Source: Clostridia bacterium
Lineage (GTDB): Bacteria > Bacillota > Clostridia > Oscillospirales > Acutalibacteraceae
NCBI GenBank assembly: GCA_017403065.1
Contig: JAFQOT010000001.1
Coordinates: forward strand, 1-50,870
Direction: 5' to 3'
Length of the DNA stretch: 50,870 nt
This document shows positions 8,989 to 17,243 of the stretch, in pieces. Every line of letters starts with the position of its first letter. Position 1 is the first letter of the stretch. A program made the position numbers and the translations under genes. The notes under the pieces were generated by a model. It made no database searches, was not told the origin of the DNA, and saw only the letters and a program-made list of their open reading frames with translations.

Positions 8989-9792
8989 ATGTTATCTGGA
9001 AGTTTGGCAGTAAAGAGTACTGCAAAGGTGGCCCTTAAAAATAATTGGACTAATGTTATAATAGGCAGTTGTATTTTTATGTTTTCGGTTTTAATTTGCA
9101 ATATAACTGCTTCTATAATCAATATTGCTTTAGGTCAAATAGGCAGCTTTATTATTTTATTTGCAGGTACAGTGTTTCTGAGTATGCCACTGTTTTTAGG
9201 GTTATTAAGATATATCTGGCGTATACTTTTAGGCGTTTGCGATAATCCTGTTTCGGTTTTTTATTATTTCAGCCAAAAGTGCCTTTACAAGAAAGCTATG
9301 GTGCTTATATTTGTTTTAGGCATTAGAGCATTGCTTTGGTATGCTGTATTAAACATTCCATCTTTGGTAGTAAAAATCGTTTCAAGTGAAGTTGTTTATG
9401 AGCTTTTAAACGTTCCTATGCCTATATGGACTGCAAATCTTAATAATACTGTGGTATTTTTAAACTCATTGTCAGCTGTTTTGCTTTGCCTTATAATGCT
9501 AAAGCTTTATTTATCTCCAATGCTGTTTGTGGCGGATGATAATATTGAGGTGGCAGAGGCTATTCATATGTCAACCGTTATTTCTAAAAAGACCGCTATT
9601 GATTATATATATTTGATTTTCAGCTTTTTAGGTTGGATAGTGATTTCACTGTTTATTATACCTTTGATTTTTACACTGCCTTATATTTTAACCTCTTATT
9701 TAGTCCATTCAAGGTTTGCTGTTGCAGATTATAATAATCATATAGAAAATTCCCATAAAAACGATTTTTCATATGATAATGTTGAATTTTAG
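8989..9792 (+). CDS. Multi-pass membrane protein, DUF975-like
   Basis: The 267-aa protein has about six hydrophobic segments. The layout of SPMLFVADDNIEVAEAIHMS, followed by a membrane segment and an LHSRF-type tail, resembles DUF975 integral membrane proteins, in which a solvent segment with a conserved Ala-Leu-x-x-Ser precedes the last two helices. No catalytic residues are visible and the role is unknown. The start ATG has TTAGGAG upstream. It sits 15 nt after pcrA and is probably cotranscribed with it. rsmD downstream has its own promoter. Confidence 0.6.
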   Translation: MLSGSLAVKSTAKVALKNNWTNVIIGSCIFMFSVLICNITASIINIALGQIGSFIILFAGTVFLSMPLFLGLLRYIWRILLGVCDNPVSVFYYFSQKCLYKKAMVLIFVLGIRALLWYAVLNIPSLVVKIVSSEVVYELLNVPMPIWTANLNNTVVFLNSLSAVLLCLIMLKLYLSPMLFVADDNIEVAEAIHMSTVISKKTAIDYIYLIFSFLGWIVISLFIIPLIFTLPYILTSYLVHSRFAVADYNNHIENSHKNDFSYDNVEF

Positions 9793-9803
9793 ATTAAAAA
9801 CTA

Positions 9804-9833
9804 TTGACAAAATATAGGTTAATGTGGGATAAT
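9804..9833 (+). promoter_or_regulatory. Sigma-A promoter of rsmD-coaD
   Basis: TTGACA (9804-9809), 18 nt, GATAAT (9828-9833). It lies just after the membrane protein gene and 30 nt before the rsmD start. Confidence 0.7.
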
Positions 9834-9863
9834 AAATTAGATAATATATTATAGGTGTTGCTA

Positions 9864-10415
9864 ATGCGTGTTATAACCGGCTCTGCCAGAGGCAGACGTC
9901 TTATTACCCCTGAGGGACTGGATGTAAGACCTACACCTGAAAAGGTTAAGGAAGCTCTTTTCAGCGCTATACAGTTTGATGTTGAGGGCAGACGGGTTCT
10001 GGATTTATTTGCAGGCTCCGGTCAATTAGGAATAGAGGCTTTAAGCCGTGGCGCCAAATCCTGTGTTTTTGTGGATATGTCGCCTGTATCGATTAAAACA
10101 GTACAAAAGAATTTAGAAACAACTAAATTAGACCAAAAAGCCAAGGTTTTGAAATCTGACTACGCAAGCTTTTGCGCTATGAGTCGGGATGTTTTTGATA
10201 TTGTTTTCCTTGACCCGCCTTATTCAAAGGGCTTGTTGTTGCCCGCGATTAAAGGGGTGCTACCTCTTTTGAGTGATTATGCTACCGTAATTTGCGAGCA
10301 TCCGCCTGAGGTTGAGCTTCCCGAAGCTATAGGTGGTTTCAAGGTGGACCGAGTTTATAATTACAATAAGGTTATCTTAACCCTTTACAGAAAGGGCGGT
10401 AGTGATGAAGAATAG
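9864..10415 (+). CDS. rsmD: 16S rRNA m2G966 methyltransferase
   Basis: RsmD methylates N2 of G966 in 16S rRNA using S-adenosylmethionine. The 183-aa product begins MRVITGSARGRRL, a family hallmark. The SAM-binding motif I DLFAGSGQLG is at 47-56 and the catalytic DPPY is at 117-120. ATG 9864 is chosen over the in-frame GTG at 9855 because the latter sits inside the ribosome binding site (TAGGTG). The gene overlaps coaD by 11 nt, a common pairing in bacteria that implies translational coupling. Confidence 0.92.
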   Translation: MRVITGSARGRRLITPEGLDVRPTPEKVKEALFSAIQFDVEGRRVLDLFAGSGQLGIEALSRGAKSCVFVDMSPVSIKTVQKNLETTKLDQKAKVLKSDYASFCAMSRDVFDIVFLDPPYSKGLLLPAIKGVLPLLSDYATVICEHPPEVELPEAIGGFKVDRVYNYNKVILTLYRKGGSDEE

Positions 10416-10893
10416 TATTGCGATTTGCCCAGGAAGCTTTGACCCTGTAACTTATGGTCATCTTGATATTATTACAAGAGCCAGCAGTATGTTCGACAAG
10501 GTGATTGTTGTAGTTGCGGGTAATTCTTCAAAGCATTGTTCCTTTACACCTGAAGAGCGTGTAGCAATGATAAAAAAATGTATATCTGACCTTCCAAATG
10601 TTGAGGTTGACCATTATGGCGGTCTTTTAGCTGATTACGCTGCGCAAAGAGGCGCAACAGCTATAATTAAGGGTCTTAGAGCTATGTCTGATTTTGAATA
10701 TGAATTTCAGATGGCTCTTACAAATAAAAAGCTAAATCCCAATGTTGAAACCCTGTTTCTTACAACAGCGGCGCAAAATATGTATCTCAGCTCAAGTATG
10801 GTAAAGCAAATAGCTTCTATGGGCGGCGATATTTCAAGCTTTGTTCCGGATGTTATAAGACAGGATATTGCAGACCGAATTCAAAGAAAATAA
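10405..10893 (+). CDS. coaD: Phosphopantetheine adenylyltransferase
   Basis: CoaD catalyses the penultimate step of coenzyme A synthesis, joining 4'-phosphopantetheine and ATP to dephospho-CoA. The 162-aa protein has the nucleotidyltransferase signature GSFDPVTYGHLDI at 10-22, with the (T/H)xGH nucleotide site, and the SSSMVKQIA segment near the C-terminus. ATG 10405 is preferred to GTG 10402 because it lies better spaced from AAAGGG. The gene overlaps the rsmD end. Confidence 0.94.
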   Translation: MKNSIAICPGSFDPVTYGHLDIITRASSMFDKVIVVVAGNSSKHCSFTPEERVAMIKKCISDLPNVEVDHYGGLLADYAAQRGATAIIKGLRAMSDFEYEFQMALTNKKLNPNVETLFLTTAAQNMYLSSSMVKQIASMGGDISSFVPDVIRQDIADRIQRK

Positions 10894-10903
10894 TAAAGTG
10901 CCG

Positions 10904-10917
10904 GTTTACCGGTAAAC
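10904..10917. promoter_or_regulatory. 14-bp perfect palindrome before the coiled-coil gene
   Basis: GTTTACCGGTAAAC is self-complementary and abuts the GGAGG ribosome binding site at 10918-10922. It could form a small RNA hairpin limiting access to that site, or be a protein-binding site. No T-run follows, so it is not a terminator. Confidence 0.45.
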
Positions 10918-10931
10918 GGAGGATGAAAAAA

Positions 10932-11390
10932 ATGACACTTGATGAATTATTAGAGCAGTTTGATGAGGTACTTGACAGTGGTATTAAAATCCCAGGCAAA
11001 AAAACCGTTGTTGATATTGAAAAGCTTCGTGCTGTAGTAGACGATATTCGTCTTAACATTCCTGCTGAAATCAAGCAGGCTAAGGGCATTGTAGCTGACA
11101 GAGCCGATATTATCACCAATGCAAAGCGTGAAGCTGATGCTATTATTCGCAGCGCTGAGGAACGCGCAAAGGCTATGACAACTCAGGAGGAAATTGTAAA
11201 GCTTTCTCAGGCTAAGGCTGCTGAAATCATAGCAAACGCTCAGACAAAGAGCCGCGAAATGAAAAAGGCTGCTCAGGATTTTGTTGATGATATTATGCGT
11301 CGCGCTGACGAGGGCTTAACAGCTAATCTTGGTGAGGTTAGAAAGACCCGCGCTGCTTTAAAGCAACAGGTTCCTACCACTAACGAATAA
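10932..11390 (+). CDS. Coiled-coil protein of unknown function
   Basis: The 152-aa product is charged and alanine-rich, with a continuous helical region from about residue 50 to 140 (AKREADAIIRSAEERAKA, AKAAEIIANAQTKSREMKKA) resembling the stalk of F- or V-type ATP synthase subunit b/E or a DivIVA-like coil. The N-terminus (LLEQFDEVLDSGIKIPGKK) is conserved-looking but I do not recognise it. There is no signal peptide or membrane segment. ATG 10932 is chosen because ATG 10923 directly abuts GGAGG. It follows coaD by 38 nt; similar coiled-coil genes next to coaD are, to my recollection, common in Clostridia. Confidence 0.6.
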   Translation: MTLDELLEQFDEVLDSGIKIPGKKTVVDIEKLRAVVDDIRLNIPAEIKQAKGIVADRADIITNAKREADAIIRSAEERAKAMTTQEEIVKLSQAKAAEIIANAQTKSREMKKAAQDFVDDIMRRADEGLTANLGEVRKTRAALKQQVPTTNE

Positions 11391-11413
11391 TTTTAATTTT
11401 TATTTTAACAATT

Positions 11414-11443
11414 AGCTCCTTTCCTTTTTGGAGAGGGGCTTTT
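11414..11443 (+). terminator. Terminator after the rsmD-coaD-coiled coil unit
   Basis: AGCTCCTTTCC (11414-11424) pairs with GGAGAGGGGCT (11430-11440), including two G-T pairs. The loop is TTTTT and a short TTTT tail follows. It separates this unit from ileS. Confidence 0.65.
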
Positions 11444-11505
11444 GACACATAATATAAGGCCGTAATTTACGGTGGCTAAATTGTAGCAAAAGGTAATTCT
11501 TTTGC
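11442..11505 (+). promoter_or_regulatory. ileS leader: -35 candidate and two hairpins
   Basis: TTGACA at 11442-11447 is followed only by poor -10 candidates, so the promoter is uncertain. Two hairpins lie in the leader: CCGTA-ATT-TACGG and GCAAAAG-GTAATT-CTTTTGC (11486-11505). No T-box sequence and no second terminator is visible. Confidence 0.35.
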
Positions 11506-11531
11506 ATAGTTCGAAAGGAGAAATCCCCAAG

Positions 11532-14500
11532 GTGTATAACAACATTTCCCCAAATGTAAATTTTGTTGAAGAAGAGAAAAAAATAGAAAAATTCTGGTCA
11601 GATGCTAAAATTTTTGAAAAAAGCATCGAAACTAAGGCAAAGGGCGAGCCATACGTTTTTTATGACGGTCCGCCTACTGCTAACGGCAAGCCACACATTG
11701 GCCACGTGCTTACACGCGTAATCAAGGATATGATTCCCCGTTACAGAACAATGAAGGGCTATATGGTGCCTCGTAAAGCAGGCTGGGATACCCACGGTTT
11801 ACCTGTTGAGTTAGAGGTTGAAAAGCTTTTAGGTCTTGATGGAAAAGAGCAAATTGAGGAATACGGTCTTGAACCATTTATAGCGCATTGTAAGGAAAGT
11901 GTTTGGAAATACAAGGGTATGTGGGAGGATTTCTCAAAAACTGTTGGTTTCTGGGCTGATATGGATGACCCATATGTAACCTATCATAATGATTTTATTG
12001 AATCTGAATGGTGGGCTTTAAAGCAGATTTTCGAAAAAGGACTATTGTATAAGGGCTTTAAAATTGTTCCTTATTGTCCACGTTGCGGAACACCTCTTTC
12101 TTCTCACGAGGTAGCGCAGGGCTATAAAAACGTAAAGGAACGAAGCGCTGTAGTACGCTTTAAGGTAGTAGGTGAGGATGCATACTTCTTAGCCTGGACC
12201 ACTACTCCTTGGACTTTGCCATCAAACGTGGCTCTTTGCGTTAACCCAGATGAAACATATTGCAAGGTAAAGGCAAATGACGGTTTTGTTTATTATATGG
12301 CAAAGGCATTGCTTGACAAGGTATTAGGAAAGCTTGCTACCGAAGAGGCTCCCGCTTATGAAATTATAGAGGAATTTGTAGGTAGTGACCTTGAATATAA
12401 GGAATATGAGCCTTTGTTTGACTTTGTAAAGCCGGTTTGCGAAAAGCAAAATAAAAAGGGTCACTATATAACTGCAGATAGCTACGTTACTATGACCGAC
12501 GGTACGGGTATTGTTCACATTGCTCCTGCCTTCGGTGAAGATGACGCAAAGGTTGGAAGACGTTATGATTTGCCTTTTGTTCAATTTGTTGACGGCAAGG
12601 GTGAAATGACAGCCGAAACACCTTATGCAAGCAAATTTGTCAAGGATGCTGACCCCTTAGTGCTTAAGGATTTGGATGCAGCAGGACTTTTATTTGACGC
12701 GCCTAAATTCGAGCATGATTATCCTTTCTGTTGGAGATGCGATACTCCGCTTATTTATTATGCGAGAGAGTCTTGGTTTATCAAGATGACCGATGTTAAG
12801 GATGACCTTATCAAGAATAATAATACTATAAATTGGATACCTGAAAATATCGGTAAAGGCCGTTTTGGCGACTGGCTTAAAAATGTACAGGATTGGGGCA
12901 TTTCCCGTAACAGATATTGGGGCACACCTTTAAATATTTGGACCTGCGAATGCGGACATATACACGCTATCGGCAGTATAGAAGAGCTTAAGTCCATGTC
13001 GGATAACTGTCCTGATGATATAGAATTACACCGTCCGTTTATTGACGCTGTAACAATTAAGTGTGAGTATTGCGGTAAGCAGATGCACCGTGTACCTGAG
13101 GTTATTGACTGTTGGTTCGATTCAGGCTCTATGCCTTTTGCCCAGCATCACTATCCTTTTGAGAATAAAGAGTTGTTTGAGTCACAATTCCCAGCAGATT
13201 TTATTTCCGAGGCTGTTGACCAAACAAGAGGTTGGTTCTATTCCTTACTTGCAATCTCAACCTTGATTTTCAATAAAGCGCCCTTTAAAAACGTAATTGT
13301 TTTAGGTCACGTTCAGGATGAAAACGGTCAAAAAATGAGTAAATCCAAAGGAAACGCAGTTGACCCGTTTGATGCTCTTGAAAAATTCGGCGCAGATGCA
13401 ATACGTTGGTACTTCTATACAAACTCTGCTCCCTGGCTTCCAAACCGTTTCCACGATAAAGCGGTGGTTGAGGGTCAGCGCAAATTTATGGGTACCTTGT
13501 GGAACACTTATGCATTCTATGTGCTTTATGCTAACATAGACAAATTTGACCCAACAAAATATAGCTTAGATGATTGTAAGCTAACCGTTATGGATAAATG
13601 GCTGCTGTCACGTCTTAATTCTACTGTTAAGGCGGTTGACGAGAATTTAGCCAACTATCATATACCTGAGGCTGCCCGCGCTCTACAGGAATTTGTAGAC
13701 GAGATGAGTAACTGGTATGTTCGTCGAGGACGTGAGCGTTATTGGGTACAGGGACTTACTGATGATAAAATTGCTGCCTATGTAACCCTTTATACCGCCC
13801 TTGTTACAATAGCTAAGGCGGCTGCTCCTATGGTTCCGTTTATGGCTGAAAATATTTATCAAAACTTAGTTTGCAATCTTGATAAAAATGCTTGTGAAAG
13901 TATTCACCTTTGCGATTTCCCACAGGTTAGAGAAGAGCTTATTGACCTTCATCTTGAACAGCAGATGAAAAAGGTACTTGAAATTGTTGTTTTAGGCCGT
14001 TCTGCGCGTAATGGCTCTAATAGAAAGAACCGTCAGCCTCTCTCAGTTATGTATGTTCAGCTTGAGGGTGAGGTTGAGGAATTTTACACCGATATTATTA
14101 AGGAAGAGCTTAATATTAAAAAGGTTAGCTTCACTTCTCAGGTTGATAATTTTGTTACCTATAGCTTTAAGCCACAGCTTAAAACCTTAGGTCCTAAATA
14201 TGGTAAAAACTTAGGTGAAATCAGAACAGCTTTGGCTGAGCTTGATGGCTCTGTCGCTAAGGCTCAATTAGACGCAGAGGGTACATTAAAGCTTAACATT
14301 TCTATTGGTGAAATTGAGCTGTCTCTTGAAGATTTACTTATTGAGGCTCAACAGAAGGAGGGCTTCTATACAGTATCCGATAGGGGAGTTACGGTTGCTA
14401 TTGATACCACCCTTACTCAAGAGCTTATTGTTGAGGGCTTTGTACGTGAGCTTGTAAGCAAGCTTCAGACAATGCGTAAGGAAGCAGATTTTAATGTAAC

Positions 14501-14681
14501 TGACCATATTTCTGTTGTTTTAAACGGCAGTGAAAAGGTTAATAAAATTGCTGTAGAAAAAGCGGCTGATATTTCTTCTGATACACTGGCTGACACACTT
14601 TGTGTAGGCGAGCCTGTAGGATTTGTCAAGGAATGGGATATCAACGGTGAGATGGTTACTATTGGTATTGAAAAGATTTAA
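11532..14681 (+). CDS. ileS: Isoleucyl-tRNA synthetase, long eukaryote-like (type 2) form
   Basis: The enzyme charges tRNA-Ile with isoleucine in the cytoplasm. The 1049-aa product carries HIGH at 55-58 and KMSKS at 601-605, the editing-domain stretch WTTTPWTLPSN, zinc-type CPRCGTP and CECGH/CEYCGK motifs, and an anticodon-binding region. Its length and its C-terminal extension (after about 830), together with the sequence around HIGH (GKPHIGHVLTRVIKD), fit the longer type-2 IleS rather than the roughly 930-aa type-1 enzyme. GTG 11532 is preferred: AAAGGAG lies 11 nt upstream, whereas the in-frame TTG at 11502 falls inside a hairpin. Confidence 0.93.
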   Translation: MYNNISPNVNFVEEEKKIEKFWSDAKIFEKSIETKAKGEPYVFYDGPPTANGKPHIGHVLTRVIKDMIPRYRTMKGYMVPRKAGWDTHGLPVELEVEKLLGLDGKEQIEEYGLEPFIAHCKESVWKYKGMWEDFSKTVGFWADMDDPYVTYHNDFIESEWWALKQIFEKGLLYKGFKIVPYCPRCGTPLSSHEVAQGYKNVKERSAVVRFKVVGEDAYFLAWTTTPWTLPSNVALCVNPDETYCKVKANDGFVYYMAKALLDKVLGKLATEEAPAYEIIEEFVGSDLEYKEYEPLFDFVKPVCEKQNKKGHYITADSYVTMTDGTGIVHIAPAFGEDDAKVGRRYDLPFVQFVDGKGEMTAETPYASKFVKDADPLVLKDLDAAGLLFDAPKFEHDYPFCWRCDTPLIYYARESWFIKMTDVKDDLIKNNNTINWIPENIGKGRFGDWLKNVQDWGISRNRYWGTPLNIWTCECGHIHAIGSIEELKSMSDNCPDDIELHRPFIDAVTIKCEYCGKQMHRVPEVIDCWFDSGSMPFAQHHYPFENKELFESQFPADFISEAVDQTRGWFYSLLAISTLIFNKAPFKNVIVLGHVQDENGQKMSKSKGNAVDPFDALEKFGADAIRWYFYTNSAPWLPNRFHDKAVVEGQRKFMGTLWNTYAFYVLYANIDKFDPTKYSLDDCKLTVMDKWLLSRLNSTVKAVDENLANYHIPEAARALQEFVDEMSNWYVRRGRERYWVQGLTDDKIAAYVTLYTALVTIAKAAAPMVPFMAENIYQNLVCNLDKNACESIHLCDFPQVREELIDLHLEQQMKKVLEIVVLGRSARNGSNRKNRQPLSVMYVQLEGEVEEFYTDIIKEELNIKKVSFTSQVDNFVTYSFKPQLKTLGPKYGKNLGEIRTALAELDGSVAKAQLDAEGTLKLNISIGEIELSLEDLLIEAQQKEGFYTVSDRGVTVAIDTTLTQELIVEGFVRELVSKLQTMRKEADFNVTDHISVVLNGSEKVNKIAVEKAADISSDTLADTLCVGEPVGFVKEWDINGEMVTIGIEKI

Positions 14682-14705
14682 CCACTTTTTAAGGGGGCAA
14701 CTAAA

Positions 14706-15041
14706 TTGAAAATAGATACTCAAAATGATTATGTTTACGAGGATGTAAGCTCCTCAAGCCAAGAAAAAAATGATATAATTATGTCAACCAAGGAATATGC
14801 TGATACAAGCTTTAAGCATATTGATAAGGTTATCAAGGTTATATCTTTTATAGTAGCAATAGCCGTTTTATTCGTTTTCTTTGCTATTGCGGCTGTTCTT
14901 GTCATGCTTGATAAAAGCTTTACTGTTATTGCAATCGGCGTTGTTGTCTTAGGATTAGTACTTTCGATTATCTCATTATTCCTTATATTCGCAATAGGAC
15001 ATATAATTACATTATGCAATAAAATTTTAAGACGCATTTAA
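14706..15041 (+). CDS. Small two-helix membrane protein, unknown function
   Basis: The 111-aa product has a hydrophilic N-terminal 40 residues rich in Ser, Asp and Glu, then two long hydrophobic helices (about 44-67 and 73-101) and a short basic end (KILRRI). I do not recognise the family. It starts at TTG, with AAGGGGG 8 nt upstream and 24 nt after ileS, so it is probably read through from ileS. It ends at a strong terminator shared with the convergent bile salt hydrolase gene. Confidence 0.65.
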   Translation: MKIDTQNDYVYEDVSSSSQEKNDIIMSTKEYADTSFKHIDKVIKVISFIVAIAVLFVFFAIAAVLVMLDKSFTVIAIGVVVLGLVLSIISLFLIFAIGHIITLCNKILRRI

Positions 15042-15051
15042 TCAAAATCAG

Positions 15052-15088
15052 AAAATCGCTTGACCTAAATTTTAGGTCAAGCGATTTT
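15052..15088. terminator. Bidirectional terminator between convergent genes
   Basis: A near-perfect 18-bp inverted repeat (15052-15069 with 15071-15088, core CTTGACCTAAA / TTTAGGTCAAG) with A-run and T-run flanks serves both the small membrane protein gene and the bile salt hydrolase gene, whose stop codon touches it. Confidence 0.9.
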
Positions 15089-16058
15089 AATTTATCATAT
15101 TAACAGTTACATTTGTTTCAAGAGGGAAGGATACAAGCTCTTCACCTTGAAAATTGGTATTATATAGGTTTACCCCTGTAATTTGGCTGTTACTGTAGGT
15201 TTTATAATAATAAACGCCCTTGTCGGTATTTATACAGCTTGAATATTGTGTTTTTTCAAAGCCGTCTCCTATTTTTACACAGCCTTCTTGCTGAAAAACC
15301 GATTCTAAAATTTTAAAAAACTGATTTATACTTTCTCTTTCGTCATTTGGCTTTACCGAATTAAATTTGGTGAAAACTGCTCTTATAAATCTTGATGATG
15401 AGGATAAATCCCCAGGCAGTCCAAATCCGCCTAACCCATTACTTTGAGGAATTAAATTCAGTTTATCTGAAAAACGGTTTTCAGGCTTTAAACTGGTTAA
15501 ATTAAGATAATTTTTTATGTTTTCGGTATGATATTTAAAGGGTGGATTATTTGTAAGCACACCAAAAGGATTTTGAAAAATTTCTATACCGCTTGAGGTG
15601 GCTTCAACTGTAATTGCCTTTGTTTTGTCTGCAATTAACCAATGAAGCTGTGATACGGGAAAATTTTCACTAAATGGCGTATCTGTAAGGTTGATTTTTT
15701 TAAATTCATCTATAACTTCGTCTACTGTTTTGTATTTTCCTAACAGATAGGGAATAATCTCAAATTGGCAAAGATTTATTTTGCCTTGTATAAACGGATT
15801 ATATACTGCATTCCCGACAAAATTGAGTCCTGCAATGCAGAGCCCTTTTTCATTTGCCGCATCGTAGTATAGGGGATAGTTATCTACTACTGTGGCAATT
15901 CCTATAATTGCGTAGTGAGTTTTAACAGGCGGTAAATATTTATACTTAAATTTATAATTTTGCGGTGTTATTGTAACAGATTCCTTATAAGTAAAATCAA
16001 GGTCTAAATTTCTGCCAAAATAAAAGCTTTTATTTTCAAAGGTTATTGCAGTGCACAT
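15087..16058 (-). CDS. bsh: Bile salt hydrolase (choloylglycine hydrolase)
   Basis: This Ntn-hydrolase removes glycine or taurine from conjugated bile acids. After loss of Met1, Cys2 becomes the nucleophile. Residues matching the known active site are C2, R16, D19, N79 (GLNF), N170 (LTNN) and R223 (SSRF). The 323-aa length and many blocks (GRNLDL, NEKGLCIAGLNF, GLPGDLSSSSRF) resemble the Clostridium perfringens enzyme closely, which favours bile salt hydrolase over penicillin V acylase. There is no signal peptide, so it is cytoplasmic. AAGGAG precedes the ATG. It is divergent from a PTS-EIIC-like gene, with a 12-bp palindrome between them. The substrate loop reads QSNGLGG (205-211). Confidence 0.85.
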   Translation of the reverse strand: MCTAITFENKSFYFGRNLDLDFTYKESVTITPQNYKFKYKYLPPVKTHYAIIGIATVVDNYPLYYDAANEKGLCIAGLNFVGNAVYNPFIQGKINLCQFEIIPYLLGKYKTVDEVIDEFKKINLTDTPFSENFPVSQLHWLIADKTKAITVEATSSGIEIFQNPFGVLTNNPPFKYHTENIKNYLNLTSLKPENRFSDKLNLIPQSNGLGGFGLPGDLSSSSRFIRAVFTKFNSVKPNDERESINQFFKILESVFQQEGCVKIGDGFEKTQYSSCINTDKGVYYYKTYSNSQITGVNLYNTNFQGEELVSFPLETNVTVNMIN

Positions 16059-16102
16059 AGCTTACTCCTTATTTTTATTTATTGTTTCCAAAGCAAAATA
16101 AA

Positions 16103-16114
16103 TTAAACGTTTAA
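16103..16114. promoter_or_regulatory. 12-bp palindrome between bsh and the EIIC-like gene
   Basis: TTAAACGTTTAA is perfectly self-complementary and lies 45 nt upstream of bsh and just before the -35 box of the divergent gene. The CG-centred shape recalls LacI-family operators. The regulator is unknown. Confidence 0.45.
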
Positions 16115-16129
16115 GGTTAAAAAAGATAC

Positions 16130-16158
16130 TTGTTTTTTTTATTTATTGGGAGTATAAT
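16130..16158 (+). promoter_or_regulatory. Sigma-A promoter of the EIIC-like gene and nth
   Basis: TTGTTT (16130-16135), 17 nt, TATAAT (16153-16158). A GGGGA ribosome binding site follows at 16179. Confidence 0.7.
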
Positions 16159-16190
16159 GTATAAAAAATTTGAAAAATGGGGAATGTCAA

Positions 16191-17243
16191 ATGTTTAAGA
16201 AGTATTTAAATAGAGTGTTTATTGACGGTCTCTCAGGTATGGCTTACGGACTGTTTTCAACACTTATTATAGGAACAATTATATGCCAAATTGCAATGCT
16301 TTTAGGCGATACCCAAATAGCTGTATATTTAAACGCTATGGGAAGCGTAGCTAAAACCTTAACGGGAGCAGGCATTGGCGTAGGTGTAGCCTGTAAATTA
16401 AAATCCTCACCGCTTACGACTGTTTGCGCGGCGGTATGCGGAATGATAGGCGCTTTCCCTAATGTTGCTGCAGAAGCCTTTGCTGTAGGAAAACCGGGTG
16501 AGCCTTTAGGCGCTTTTATTGCAGCTTACGTAGCTATTGAGATTGGAGCTTTGGTTTCTGGTAAAACAAAGGTTGATATTATTGTAACACCTTTAAGCTG
16601 TATTGTTACAGGCGCTGCTGCGGGATATTTTGTCGGACCTTATATTTCAAGCGCTATGGTATGGTTGGGTAATCTTGTAAATGTTAATGTTGAAAAATAC
16701 CCCATTTTAGGCGGTATCGCAATTGCTATACTGATGGGTGTGATTTTAACCCTGCCAATTTCTTCGGCAGCTATCGGTGTTTCAATGGGTATAACAGGTC
16801 TTGCCGCAGGTGCAGCCACAGTAGGCTGCTGCTGTAATATGGTAGGCTTTGCAGTAATGAGTTATCGCGAAAATAAATTCGGCGGACTTATTGCTCAAGG
16901 ACTTGGAACATCAATGCTTCAGGTACCTAATCTTGTCAAAAAGCCTATTCTTTGGCTGCCGCCTGTAATTTCAAGCGCCATTTTAGGACCGATTTCCTCT
17001 GCTGTTTTAAAAATGGTGAGCAATCCTGTAGGTTCAGGTATGGGCTCCGCAGGCCTTGTTGGACAGTTTATGGCGTATGACAGTATGGTGTCGGGCGGAT
17101 TTACACCTGTTGTTGCTTTGCTTGAAATTTTACTAATGCATTTTATTTTACCTGGCGCGTTAACCTTGGCAATAGCTGAAGCTATGCGTAAATGCAAGCT
17201 TATAAAATTCGGGGACTTAAAATTGGAGTCTGCTAATGCGTAA
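16191..17243 (+). CDS. PTS EIIC-like membrane transporter
   Basis: The 350-aa protein has about eight to ten hydrophobic helices rich in Gly and Ala, with segments such as GAGIGVGVACKL, LPISSAAIGVSMGITGLAAG and NPVGSGMGSAGLVG. This resembles the PTS_EIIC_2 family, whose members are annotated as phosphotransferase IIC components but usually stand without IIA/IIB partners. None is present here, so whether it works as a sugar permease is open. ATG 16191 is chosen for its GGGGA at 7 nt; the in-frame start at 16170 lacks one. It overlaps nth by 8 nt. Confidence 0.7.
   Translation: MFKKYLNRVFIDGLSGMAYGLFSTLIIGTIICQIAMLLGDTQIAVYLNAMGSVAKTLTGAGIGVGVACKLKSSPLTTVCAAVCGMIGAFPNVAAEAFAVGKPGEPLGAFIAAYVAIEIGALVSGKTKVDIIVTPLSCIVTGAAAGYFVGPYISSAMVWLGNLVNVNVEKYPILGGIAIAILMGVILTLPISSAAIGVSMGITGLAAGAATVGCCCNMVGFAVMSYRENKFGGLIAQGLGTSMLQVPNLVKKPILWLPPVISSAILGPISSAVLKMVSNPVGSGMGSAGLVGQFMAYDSMVSGGFTPVVALLEILLMHFILPGALTLAIAEAMRKCKLIKFGDLKLESANA

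Noticed and set aside
11391..11531. T-box riboswitch before ileS
   Set aside because: The leader is only about 110 nt and lacks the conserved T-box GGTGG-ACCGCG sequence and a paired antiterminator/terminator.
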